Under the pieces are notes generated by a model that was given only the letters and a program-made list of their open reading frames with translations, did not search any database and was not told the origin of the DNA. A stretch of 10,710 bases of DNA from Paraktedonobacter sp964250225 (lineage in GTDB: Bacteria > Chloroflexota > Ktedonobacteria > Ktedonobacterales > Ktedonobacteraceae): positions 1 to 10,710 of the forward strand of contig CAXUEY010000195.1 in assembly GCA_964250225.1 (NCBI GenBank), in the 5' to 3' direction. This document shows, one piece after another, positions 1-6,795 of the stretch (the first letter of the stretch is position 1; each line of letters opens with the position of its first letter). The translations under genes and the position numbers were made by a program.

Positions 1-1175
1 GTATAGCAGGGGGGCGGGAAACCGACTCGTTCCAGGGTTGTGGCCTCTTTATTCGTGCTGAGCGTATCGTTAGTATGGGTATTGGTCAGTTTGGCGATGG
101 CCCCAAAGTCGCCGGCGGGGATCTCTGTAGCGCTCTCCTGGTTTTTGCCGCGTGGCGTAATCAACTGGCTCAGGCGTTCATCGGTCTTCGTGCGCAGATT
201 AAAGGCGTGCGTGTCGGATTTGAGCGTGCCAGAATAGACGCGGAAAGTACTGATCGTGCCAACCTGGGCCGATGTCGTTTTGAAAACCAGCAACGAGAGC
301 GCGGTACCGAGGGAGCGGGCATCTTCAGGGATAGCTTCAGCGGCGCTGGGCAAATAGTCCACCAGCGCGTCGAGCAAGGTCTGCACGCCAATATTCTTGC
401 TGGCAGAGCCGCAGAGCACCGGGATCAACTGGCCGGAGCGCGTGCCCTTCTTTACCACCGAGAGTACCTCTTCGTCGCTTAACGCCTCCCCTTCCAGAAA
501 CTTCTCCATCAGCGCGTCGTCGCTCTCCACGGCGGACTCAATCAACTGCTCGCGGAACGTGCTCACGTCCGCGAGCAGATCAGCGGGCACGGGGATCTCC
601 TGAATCTTATTGCCGCCCTCGAAGGTATAGCCCTTTTGCGAAACCAGGTCCACCACGCCCTTAAAGGCGGCCTGCTCGCCGATAGGGATTTGCAGCGGCA
701 CCACATTCAAACCGAATTGGCTACGTAGCGAGTCCAGCGCCTGTCCAAACGACGTATTTTCGCGATCCAGCTTATTTACCAGCACTATACGTGGCAGCTT
801 GCGCTCATTAGCGTACTGCCAGGTCAATTCTGTGCCAACCTCGACCCCCTTTTCCGCGGTCACCACCATCAGAGCCGCGTCCGCCACACGCAGACCGGCC
901 TTCACCTCGCCCACAAAGTCCGCGTACCCAGGAGTATCGATCAGGTTAATCTTCGTATCCTTCCATTCAACGGGGAGCACTTTGGTATGCAGCGACATGC
1001 CGCGTTTTAGCTCATCAGGCTCAAAATCAGCGATTGAGCTGCCATCATCCACTTTCCCCTGCCGTGTCGCAGCACCAGTATCGTAGAGGGCCGCGTCTAT
1101 CAGAGAGGTTTTCCCTGCTCCGCCATGAGAAATCAAAGCAACATTGCGAATGTGTTCTGCACTATAGACCTTCAT
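1..1175 (-). CDS. fusA: Elongation factor G-like GTPase (FusA2/EF-G2 type), C-terminal part cut by window edge
   Basis: The minus-strand frame is open from an ATG at 1175 to the window edge and gives 391 residues, a little over half of a usual EF-G (about 690). The start is preceded by a perfect AGGAGG (complement of 1187-1192). The N-terminal GTPase domain shows a P-loop SHGGAGKT (residues 16-23), a G3 motif DTPGY (80-84) and a G4 motif NKLD (134-137). Domain II begins near residue 300. Canonical EF-G has His after DTPG; here it is Tyr84, and the P-loop reads HGGAGK instead of HIDAGK. Both are hallmarks of the EF-G2/FusA2 paralogues. Family knowledge: a mycobacterial EF-G2 was reported to bind nucleotide without ribosome-stimulated GTPase activity, so this is probably not the main translocase. 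The call as an EF-G family GTPase is very firm; the exact role is open. Confidence 0.93.
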   Translation of the reverse strand, partial: MKVYSAEHIRNVALISHGGAGKTSLIDAALYDTGAATRQGKVDDGSSIADFEPDELKRGMSLHTKVLPVEWKDTKINLIDTPGYADFVGEVKAGLRVADAALMVVTAEKGVEVGTELTWQYANERKLPRIVLVNKLDRENTSFGQALDSLRSQFGLNVVPLQIPIGEQAAFKGVVDLVSQKGYTFEGGNKIQEIPVPADLLADVSTFREQLIESAVESDDALMEKFLEGEALSDEEVLSVVKKGTRSGQLIPVLCGSASKNIGVQTLLDALVDYLPSAAEAIPEDARSLGTALSLLVFKTTSAQVGTISTFRVYSGTLKSDTHAFNLRTKTDERLSQLITPRGKNQESATEIPAGDFGAIAKLTNTHTNDTLSTNKEATTLERVGFPPPCY

Positions 1176-1186
1176 AAACCGTAAAT

Positions 1187-1192
1187 CCTCCT
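1187..1192 (-). promoter_or_regulatory. Ribosome binding site of the EF-G-like gene
   Basis: The minus strand reads AGGAGG here, with 11 bases before the ATG at 1175. It fixes the start of the EF-G-like gene and argues against the overlapping 64-codon upstream frame being the true reading. Confidence 0.75.
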
Positions 1193-1408
1193 GTAGTATA
1201 TGTGTGAAGTGCTTGCTCGTTCTTGCAAACATGTGAGAGTATCTGCCAGAACTTCTGCATCCCCACGCCAGCATGTGGTGTGAAGAGGAAAACGCGTCGT
1301 ATTTCGGCTCCTGTCCGCTGCCTTGCTTCCAACCCTTCCATCCAATCTCTTGCCATCTCATCTGAAATAAAGATATTCTGACGGTGGAAGCACTACGGAT
1401 TACCTGTT

Positions 1409-1417
1409 AGTATATCA
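1409..1417 (-). promoter_or_regulatory. Candidate extended -10 promoter element for the EF-G-like gene
   Basis: The minus strand reads TGATATACT, which fits an extended -10 (TG-N-TATAAT) with one mismatch. No good -35 is seen 17 bases upstream. It would give a leader of roughly 225 bases ahead of the EF-G-like gene. The leader (1176-1408) holds no tRNA or obvious riboswitch that I can recognise. Inference from pattern only. Confidence 0.3.
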
Positions 1418-1447
1418 TAAGGTGTTTTTAAAAAGTATAGACAAATT

Positions 1448-2053
1448 TTATTCTCCATTTTGACCTCTCTCAGTATGAAGGAGACTCCTCCTGGCCTGCT
1501 TTGTGTATCGCTTCAATCTTCGCTCCCGATTCATTTTGAACCTCTGATATTCCTTTACCATTTTTGACTGACTATTCCTATCTTCTAAGTCAAGTACATA
1601 GGGATGCCGGAAGTCTTCATAGGCATCTGGCCATCTTTCTGTTGGTGCTAATGGGGTAAAGGAGAGGCTTTGTGTCAGTCTCTCTCCTTCCCTTGAAGCG
1701 GCAACCGCATAGATATGACGGACAATGACGCCTTTCTCTAAGAGTTCTATGAGATAGCTTTTGACCGCATAAACCAGCTTGCCAGCATAGAAATGTTGCG
1801 CAATGCCCGCTCCTGCTCTCGCTCCCACGCTGACGACATAGCAATCTAGAGGGGTATCGACAAGATACGGGGTGAAATACTCTGGATTTAGCTCAGTTTC
1901 GTCCGTCTGTAGAGTAATTAGTTTTTCAAGGATGTCCTGCTTAAGTGGACTCATAGAGATATAGCCAAGAACGATATCTGTTTTTGTATCTTTCAGGACA
2001 TGTGTGACTTCAGGATTGTATGGCAACCTTTTCTGTAGCGCCTCTGCTGACAT
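1448..2053 (-). CDS. GNAT-like acetyltransferase-fold protein, N-terminally truncated
   Basis: This minus-strand frame from an ATG at 2053 gives 201 residues. The middle resembles the second half of a GNAT acetyltransferase: a strand (residues 70-80), an Arg/Gly-containing turn and long helix (GARAGAGIAQHFYAGKL onward, about 77-105), then strand-turn-helix ending in SREGERLTQSLSF (about 120-132), like GNAT motif B. The turn lacks a clean Q/RxxGxG/A acetyl-CoA loop, so enzymatic activity is doubtful. The last 40 residues are very basic. In-frame sequence that still reads like this family continues upstream of the ATG to about 2085 before a stop at 2102, with no recognisable N-terminal GNAT half. 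Foreign TnpB coding sequence begins there on the other strand. I infer that the 5' part was lost at an IS-related junction. I recognise the type from Ktedonobacteria but know no proven function. The ATG lacks a good ribosome site. Confidence 0.55.
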   Translation of the reverse strand: MSAEALQKRLPYNPEVTHVLKDTKTDIVLGYISMSPLKQDILEKLITLQTDETELNPEYFTPYLVDTPLDCYVVSVGARAGAGIAQHFYAGKLVYAVKSYLIELLEKGVIVRHIYAVAASREGERLTQSLSFTPLAPTERWPDAYEDFRHPYVLDLEDRNSQSKMVKEYQRFKMNRERRLKRYTKQARRSLLHTERGQNGE

Positions 2054-2910
2054 CCGGGTTTCTTCAGGGAAGAGAATGCTATCGATACAGCAGCGTGACG
2101 CTCAACAAACACGATGGGGAGTGGTGGCTCACCCTCTCTTACGATGAGATAGTAGCCGTTCAGATCCCCTCAGATGCTCCTGTCATCGGCATCGATGTGG
2201 GAATCGCCAATTTCGTCACGACTTCAGATGGAAAGCACTACGGTACCTTCAACGGCAAGTTGCGTGAACGACAAAAGCGGGATCGGGAAAAGCGCCGCAG
2301 GAAAGCCAAACTCAGGAAGTGTCTGGAAAAGAGGGGCGTGCCGAAGAACAAGCAGCCGTCTACCTCTAGTGCCACGGGGCAGCGGCTCATACGCTACGTC
2401 AAACAATCGATTAACCGAGCAGTCAATCTGTGTTTTGAAGAACACAAAGGTTCTCAATTCGCCTACGAACAGCTTTCCGTAGCTACGATGCGCCATAAAG
2501 CGCGTGCGATGAACGCCTACATGCGGGCATCCAATTTAGCGCATATCCCTAATCAAATCGCCTGGAATGCCACCAAGCGTGGGGTGCTGGCAATCCGCGT
2601 GAAAAGTGCGTATTCCTCGCAGGAATGTTCTATGTGCCATTATGTTGACCGGAAAAACAGGCCTAATCAACAAACGTTTTGTTGTCGAGTTTGCGGTCAT
2701 ACGGCACATGCTGACATCAATGCCTCAGAGAATATTGCGTTCCGGCTCGATGATCAGGAATTGCGTACCTGCCAGAACCGGAAGGAAATCAAAGCCTTAT
2801 TGCTCAGACGACACGAGCAATGGAAGCAACATTTCAGCTTGGTCGTAGTCCAAGCTCCCGTCCAGTTGAGTTTGTGGGCAAGCTCACAGGCTTCAACGGA
2901 CGTAGGTTAA
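2020..2910 (+). CDS. tnpB: TnpB (IS200/IS605-family OrfB, RuvC-like RNA-guided nuclease), 5'-truncated remnant
   Basis: The frame encodes 296 residues, but only those from about Tyr21 (base 2080) onward are TnpB; the first 20 are antisense to the GNAT-like gene and are spurious. The RuvC-like triad is intact: Asp59 in IGIDVGIANF, Glu150 in AYEQLS and Asp232 in HADINAS. The zinc-binding pairs are CSMC (203-206) and CRVC (222-225). A Lys/Arg-rich helix (82-105) follows the first RuvC strand. Known TnpB proteins are about 350-420 residues, with the first catalytic Asp near 190 in ISDra2 TnpB. So about 130 or more N-terminal residues (WED/REC region, needed for guide-RNA and DNA binding) are missing. 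No TnpA transposase gene is nearby. I infer a dead or non-autonomous remnant although the frame is open. Family assignment is firm. Confidence 0.85.
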   Translation: MATFSVAPLLTSGFLQGRECYRYSSVTLNKHDGEWWLTLSYDEIVAVQIPSDAPVIGIDVGIANFVTTSDGKHYGTFNGKLRERQKRDREKRRRKAKLRKCLEKRGVPKNKQPSTSSATGQRLIRYVKQSINRAVNLCFEEHKGSQFAYEQLSVATMRHKARAMNAYMRASNLAHIPNQIAWNATKRGVLAIRVKSAYSSQECSMCHYVDRKNRPNQQTFCCRVCGHTAHADINASENIAFRLDDQELRTCQNRKEIKALLLRRHEQWKQHFSLVVVQAPVQLSLWASSQASTDVG

Positions 2911-2945
2911 AGCGAGTTTCGTGGGCATTGGAATACATGTCCGTA
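2080..2945 (+). mobile_element. Remnant of an IS200/IS605-family element (right part only)
   Basis: The element retains the 3' two-thirds of tnpB and a probable right end. The left limit is set where the TnpB-like reading starts (about 2080) and the oppositely oriented GNAT-like reading ends (about 2085). The right limit is a guess based on a subterminal hairpin at 2923-2942. No left end and no tnpA are present. Boundaries are approximate. Confidence 0.55.
2874..2942 (+). ncRNA. Candidate TnpB guide-RNA (omega RNA) 3' region / element right end
   Basis: In IS200/IS605 elements the guide RNA overlaps the tnpB 3' end and runs into the right end. Here GCTCAC (2882-2887) can pair with GTGGGC (2921-2926). 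Alternatively GGGCAT (2923-2928) pairs with ATGTCC (2937-2942) around an 8-base loop, so the two foldings are mutually exclusive. The structure fits the family position but was folded by eye, and the exact 3' end is unknown. Confidence 0.3.
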
Positions 2946-3130
2946 AAATGAGCAACTATATCAGTCTGGCCCATTTTGTTCAACCAGCTTGCAACAAAGT
3001 CCAGGATAATGTAAAAGTCAGCGCATAGACTGGAGGAATCAGATGTGAGTAAAAATGAGTTGGCCGCCCTCGTCGTCGTGCCCGCCCTGGGGCTGAATGC
3101 AGACGGAGAAGTTGTCATTGGCGTTATTTT

Positions 3131-3137
3131 GAAGGAG
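3131..3137 (+). promoter_or_regulatory. csaA: Ribosome binding site deciding the csaA start
   Basis: GAAGGAG lies six bases before ATG 3144. It competes with GGAGG at 3032-3036 before GTG 3045. Product length supports the downstream start. Confidence 0.65.
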
Positions 3138-3143
3138 AAACAT

Positions 3144-3479
3144 ATGCTTATTCATTACGACGATTTCGCTCAGGTGGATATACGTGTCGGGAAAATCGTT
3201 GTGGTTGAAGATTTCCCGCGTGCGCGTAAGCCCGCGTACAAAGTGCAGATTGACTTTGGGCCGGAGATTGGTCTGAAATGGTCAAGTGTCCAGGCCAAAC
3301 GGGAATATACGCAGGAAGAGATGTTAGGGCGGCAAGTGCTGGGAGTGGTGAATTTCGCCCCAAAAAATATTGCCGGCTTCCTCTCAGAAGTGCTCATTCT
3401 GGGGGTGCCCGCTGAGGACGGGTCGCTTTCTCTTCTGATGCCCAGCCGACCAGCTCAATTAGGCTCGCGCATCTACTGA
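3144..3479 (+). CDS. csaA: CsaA-type chaperone, tRNA-binding (EMAP/OB-fold) domain protein
   Basis: From the ATG at 3144 the product is 111 residues, the usual length of CsaA (about 110). It matches the family end to end: VDIRVGKI (residues 11-18), EDFPRARKPAYK (22-33), the KWSSVQ segment (45-50, family KQSSAQ), VVNFAPKNIAGFLSEVLILG (68-87) and a closing hydrophobic strand with Ser/Arg-Pro. CsaA is a dimeric cytosolic OB-fold protein that binds tRNA and unfolded proteins, and in Bacillus subtilis it assists secretion. GAAGGAG at 3131-3137 lies six bases before this ATG. A longer in-frame reading from GTG 3045, with its own GGAGG at 3032-3036, would add 33 residues that match nothing in CsaA. 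I prefer the short form. The gene stands alone between the IS remnant and the assembly gap. Confidence 0.92.
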   Translation: MLIHYDDFAQVDIRVGKIVVVEDFPRARKPAYKVQIDFGPEIGLKWSSVQAKREYTQEEMLGRQVLGVVNFAPKNIAGFLSEVLILGVPAEDGSLSLLMPSRPAQLGSRIY

Positions 3480-3617
3480 GTGGATGGTTTCTCGTTGATT
3501 GGCTCGGTCGGGGTTTTGTGACATCTTCGCCGGTCTTTCTCTAGCCACTCTGCAAAAATGCGCCATGCCTGCTGCTACGCCACGTACTATCGAATCCGTT
3601 GAAGTCGTGTTAATCTC

Positions 3618-3704
<87 letters not shown>

Positions 3705-3739
3705 CGCGCATAAATGCTGAGAGTTGCTGATGCTCACAG

Positions 3740-4216
3740 TTAAAACTTGCGCAGCGCCTCGAAGAGATTCTCGTTGTCGGGCATATTGCCGGGCGAATCC
3801 TGAATTTCGATATAGCGGATCACGCCCTCTTTATCGATGGCAAACAGGGCGCGCTCGGCCATACCGACCTGGTGGCGCACACCATAGAGATCGACGACCT
3901 GCCCCTGGGGATAAAAATCCGAGAGCAGTGGGAAGGTGGTGTTCATGGTTTTGGCCCAGGCTGAAAGGGCATAGGCGCTATCCATGCTGATACTGACGAG
4001 CTCTGTATCCAGATCGTTGAAACGATCCAGTTCAACTTCGTAAGAGGGCAGTTGAGCGGAACAGACGCTACTGAAAGCGAAAGGCACAAATGCTAGCACA
4101 ACATTCTTTTTACCGCGGAAATCACTGAGGTGCCAGTCCTCGCGGTCGGGTGTCTTCAATGTAAAGTCGGGAGCGCTGTCACCGACCTTGAGAGTTTGGC
4201 TTGCAGTACGAGGCAT
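3740..4216 (-). CDS. AhpE-like one-cysteine peroxiredoxin (AhpC/TSA family)
   Basis: The product is 158 residues with a thioredoxin fold. The N-terminal VGDSAPDFTL (11-20) is the typical first strand. The peroxidatic site is Pro45-x3-Ser49-x2-Cys52 in VPFAFSSVCSAQ, the PxxxT/SxxC motif. The conserved arginine is Arg122 in AERALFAID. FPLLSDFYPQG (95-105) and the following YGV match AhpE of Mycobacterium tuberculosis (about 153 residues). Cys52 is the only cysteine, so it must be a one-Cys enzyme recycled by an outside thiol. It reduces hydrogen and organic peroxides in the cytosol. The ATG at 4216 has AGGAAGG (complement of 4227-4233) at a good distance. The gene converges with csaA across the gap and diverges from the GT87 gene; the shared 280-bp spacer holds an 8-bp inverted repeat. 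Confidence 0.92.
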   Translation of the reverse strand: MPRTASQTLKVGDSAPDFTLKTPDREDWHLSDFRGKKNVVLAFVPFAFSSVCSAQLPSYEVELDRFNDLDTELVSISMDSAYALSAWAKTMNTTFPLLSDFYPQGQVVDLYGVRHQVGMAERALFAIDKEGVIRYIEIQDSPGNMPDNENLFEALRKF

Positions 4217-4267
4217 CGTATTACATCCTTCCTATTCTGAACAAATAGTGTTTGCCTGAACGTTACT

Positions 4268-4293
4268 AATCAAGAGGACAAAATGTCTTGATT
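4268..4293. promoter_or_regulatory. Inverted repeat, candidate operator upstream of the peroxiredoxin gene
   Basis: AATCAAGA (4268-4275) and TCTTGATT (4286-4293) are perfect 8-bp arms around a 10-base centre. On the minus strand the gene-proximal arm contains TTGATT, a possible -35, with CACTAT 17 bases later as a weak -10 for the peroxiredoxin gene. A regulator bound here could control that gene, the divergent GT87 gene or both. It does not match the PerR, OxyR or Fur consensus that I know. No T-tract follows, so a terminator is unlikely. Confidence 0.3.
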
Positions 4294-4495
4294 GTCTCTG
4301 CCTGAGCACCAGATAGAGCACTGAAATCTGCTCTGCGGGATTCTAGCACTTCCTTGAAAGGGCTGTCAAATTGAATGTACTCTTTCCCGGTCTGACATTG
4401 AGAGCAACAGGTGCGTTATGGGTCAGATCATACTGAAGAATTTTACCACACCAGAGAGGATGCACTGGTAGATCTCTGCCGGTGCGAAAGAGCGT

Positions 4496-5941
4496 ATGCT
4501 GCAAGAACAGGCCACTCCTGAACAGAGCGGACTTCCCATCGATCTGCCCCCTCAGACTTCATCCAGGCGTAGTGCTCGCCTGATGCAAGCTGGCTGGCAG
4601 GCACTTCTGGCGCGGCGTGGGGTGATGGCGTATCTCCCATGCGTCGCGGCCATTCTCCTCCTTTTCTGTGGCGTTTCTCAGCAAATTTCTCAGAGCGTAA
4701 GTGACACATTGCGCTACCAATGTTATGCCCAGCTTTTCTGGCATGGGAGTCCGGGCGTCCATGCTTTGCCGGGTATTCAATGTTTTTTCCTGGCAAATTT
4801 TCATCTGCCCGCCAATGGTATCGCGCCTTTCCAGCTTTTGCCCCTGGAATACCCACCATTCACGCTGAGTCTCTTCTCGTTGCCCATGCTCGCACCGCTC
4901 CCCTATTACCAGCTCGTCTTCGCGGCCCTGATGGCTGGCACGGTGCTTGGTATCTACTGGTTGTTATTGCGCTATGGGCCACGGGGCGCTGGCCTGGCGT
5001 GCGTGCTCTATCTTGTGCTGGGCGCCTGGGCCACAGCGGAAGGGCGTTTCGATCTCGTACCAGCGGGCCTGACGCTGCTCTGCGTGATCGCGGCGGAGCG
5101 GCGGCGCTGGAGTCTGGCCTATATCGCGCTGGCGCTGGGCTTTTTGCTCAAAATCTATCCCTTACTCCTGCTCCCGGCTCTCTTTCTCGCTGAACAGGTC
5201 ACAAGCGGGCGTCTTCCACGACCATCCCAGGCCCTCACGCTCAAGGCCTTGCCAGGGGAGATCTGGCGTGCCTTATGCAGTGTAGGGAAGTGGCGCTGGA
5301 ACCATGCCTTGCTCTTTTTCGGCGTGATCCTTGTCGTGAGCGGCCTATTCTCGCTTATCAATTTCCAGGGCACGGTCGTCAGCCAGCTCAGCTACTTTGC
5401 CAACCGCCCCGTTGAGATTGAATCGACAGGGAGCACGCTGCTCTGGCTGACCACGCTGCTTGGCCATCCCGCCAGCGTGGTGTATACCTTTGGCTCGGTG
5501 AATGTTGAGGGCGATCTGGACGATATCGTGGCGCTCGCCTTTGATGGGTTGTTCGCGCTCGGCTGCCTTCTCACGATCTTCTGGCAATGGCGCGGCAAGT
5601 TCGATCTGACCCAGGCGTGTGTTGCCCTGTTGCTGATCTTTCTCGCCACTGGCAAAGTTTTCAGCCCACAATACTTAATCTGGCTGATCCCGCTGCTGGC
5701 GTATAATGGGGCCTTCAGCCGACCCTGGCTGGCCCTCTGGGGCGGCATCTCTCTGCTGACCACCATTGTGTACCCGTTCATCTTCTCGCAGGTCACCGAT
5801 CTCACCCAGCTTGCTACGGTGCCCGGCTTTATCGGGATCGTGGGCGCGCGCAATATCCTGCTGACCCTGGTGACGCTGGCCTTTCTCTTTAACTGGTGGG
5901 GGTTCAAGCAGCGCAAAATTACGACTCTCGTTCCACACTAA
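4496..5941 (+). CDS. GT87-family (DUF2029) polyprenol-phosphate-sugar membrane glycosyltransferase
   Basis: The product is 481 residues. After a 44-residue soluble N-terminus come about ten hydrophobic segments (roughly 45-62, 112-134, 137-158, 164-180, 186-200, 206-232, 268-290, 346-363, 373-401, 411-430, 447-467). This is the GT-C layout of GT87 enzymes such as actinobacterial PimE. Family-like features are an acidic residue in the first external loop (Asp70 in SVSDTLRY, the probable catalytic Asp), LEYPPFTLSLFSLP (117-130), GRFDLVPAGL (183-192), LKIYPLLLLP (218-227) and TGKVFSPQYLIWLIPLL (385-401). The enzyme should transfer a sugar, often mannose, from a polyprenyl-phosphate donor on the outer membrane face; acceptor unknown. 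The ribosome site (GAAAGAG, 4486-4492) is weak and only three bases from the ATG. It ends 10 bases from the convergent GNAT gene. Family firm, substrate unknown. Confidence 0.85.
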   Translation: MLQEQATPEQSGLPIDLPPQTSSRRSARLMQAGWQALLARRGVMAYLPCVAAILLLFCGVSQQISQSVSDTLRYQCYAQLFWHGSPGVHALPGIQCFFLANFHLPANGIAPFQLLPLEYPPFTLSLFSLPMLAPLPYYQLVFAALMAGTVLGIYWLLLRYGPRGAGLACVLYLVLGAWATAEGRFDLVPAGLTLLCVIAAERRRWSLAYIALALGFLLKIYPLLLLPALFLAEQVTSGRLPRPSQALTLKALPGEIWRALCSVGKWRWNHALLFFGVILVVSGLFSLINFQGTVVSQLSYFANRPVEIESTGSTLLWLTTLLGHPASVVYTFGSVNVEGDLDDIVALAFDGLFALGCLLTIFWQWRGKFDLTQACVALLLIFLATGKVFSPQYLIWLIPLLAYNGAFSRPWLALWGGISLLTTIVYPFIFSQVTDLTQLATVPGFIGIVGARNILLTLVTLAFLFNWWGFKQRKITTLVPH

Positions 5942-5951
5942 ATCTATACTT

Positions 5952-6542
5952 TTAACGTTCCATCATCCTCAGTAAGTTCACTTTGACATCTGGCCATTCG
6001 CTCTCGATAATGCTGAAATAGGCGGAATGGCGATAGTGACCGTCGAGCAGGATAATATGGTTGCGCAGCACGCCTTCTCTGACGCCGCCAATGCGCTCAA
6101 TAGCCTTTTGCGAACGAAGATTGCGGCTATCGGTTTTTAGCTGCACGCGAATGGCTCCGAGCGTCTCAAAGGCGTGTTGCAGGAGCAGATACTTGCACTC
6201 GGTATTGATGCCGGTGCGTCGGGTCGAGGCACCCAGCCAGGTTGTCCCGATCTCCAGACCGCGATTGCGTGGCACAATATCCATATAGCGCGTCGAGCCA
6301 CACACACGCCCGCTTGCCAGGCTACGGATGGCAAACGGCAACTCTGTCCCGGCGTGCTGGTGTCCTAAACTCCTGCTGATCCATTCACGCATATCCGCGG
6401 GCGAATGGCTGGGATTTTCAAACATATAGGTCCAGATATCCTGGTCCTGAGCGGCCTCAAAGAGTTCCTCTGCGTGTTCGATTGCCAGCGGCTCCAGCCT
6501 CACCAGCTTGCCAGTGAGCGCGACGGGTTGTACATGAAACAT
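5952..6542 (-). CDS. GNAT N-acetyltransferase, RimJ/RimL-like
   Basis: I place the start at ATG 6542 because AGGAGAG (complement of 6548-6554) lies five bases upstream. A longer frame reaches ATG 6644, but its extra 34 residues do not look like the family. The 196-residue product begins with TGKLVRLEPLAIEHAEELF (10-28), the usual RimJ/RimL opening. It continues with FAIRSLASGRVCGSTRY (70-86), the acetyl-CoA loop Arg108-Arg109-Thr-Gly111 and its helix, and TDSRNLRSQKAIERIGGV (137-154), then EGVLRNHIILLDGHYRHSAY (156-175). Relatives acetylate the N-terminal amine of ribosomal proteins or small molecules; the substrate cannot be read here. The gene ends 10 bases from the convergent glycosyltransferase gene. 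Confidence 0.88.
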   Translation of the reverse strand: MFHVQPVALTGKLVRLEPLAIEHAEELFEAAQDQDIWTYMFENPSHSPADMREWISRSLGHQHAGTELPFAIRSLASGRVCGSTRYMDIVPRNRGLEIGTTWLGASTRRTGINTECKYLLLQHAFETLGAIRVQLKTDSRNLRSQKAIERIGGVREGVLRNHIILLDGHYRHSAYFSIIESEWPDVKVNLLRMMER

Positions 6543-6710
6543 ACCATCTCTCCTGCGTTCGTATGGGCTTCTGCGCATAAGCTTACTCTCCCACATTCCA
6601 TTATGCAAGGGCCAACTCCTGGGCCGGTTCTCAGCCAACTCCAAACAGGTTCACCAGCGCGCCGTGCTCGCCTTTTTGAACCGTCCTTGCAGAGGAAAAC
6701 GTGACACTTT

Positions 6711-6740
6711 TTGCACATGGCTAGCGTATCATTGTACGAT
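6711..6740 (+). promoter_or_regulatory. Candidate sigma-70-type promoter of the small lysine-rich gene
   Basis: TTGCAC (6711-6716) and TACGAT (6735-6740) are separated by 18 bases. This would start transcription near 6747, immediately before the hairpin at 6759-6782 and about 55-60 bases ahead of the coding region. Pattern only. Confidence 0.35.
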
Positions 6741-6752
6741 GCCAGGTCGTTG

Positions 6753-6782
6753 AAAAAAACTGAGGCGTTTGATCGCTTCAGT
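6753..6782 (-). terminator. Candidate intrinsic terminator reading on the minus strand
   Basis: On the minus strand a 9-bp stem (ACTGAAGCG / CGCCTCAGT, one wobble pair, 6-base loop) occupies 6759-6782 and runs into seven T at 6753-6759. It is a textbook intrinsic terminator in that orientation only. The nearest upstream minus-strand gene ends at 7888, over 1 kb away, so the transcript it would stop is unclear. It may insulate the GNAT gene or end an antisense RNA. Confidence 0.45.
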
Positions 6783-6795
6783 TCTGTGACGCATA

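Noticed and set aside
1162..1356. 64-codon minus-strand frame in the EF-G leader that overlaps the EF-G start by 14 bases.
   Set aside because: No recognisable family, no clear ribosome site, and the strong AGGAGG inside it serves the EF-G start. A coupled leader peptide is possible but unsupported.
2975..2998. TTTGTT and AACAAA arms, 12 bases apart, upstream of csaA, considered as an operator.
   Set aside because: Arms of only six AT-rich bases with no inner symmetry are expected by chance.
5345..5938. Long minus-strand frames under the glycosyltransferase gene (up to 174 codons).
   Set aside because: They are antisense shadows in a GC-rich gene; the plus frame has clear membrane and GT87 features, these have none.
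6405..6704. 99-codon plus-strand frame opposite the GNAT start region.
   Set aside because: Antisense to the GNAT N-terminus and its ribosome site, with no recognisable domain.
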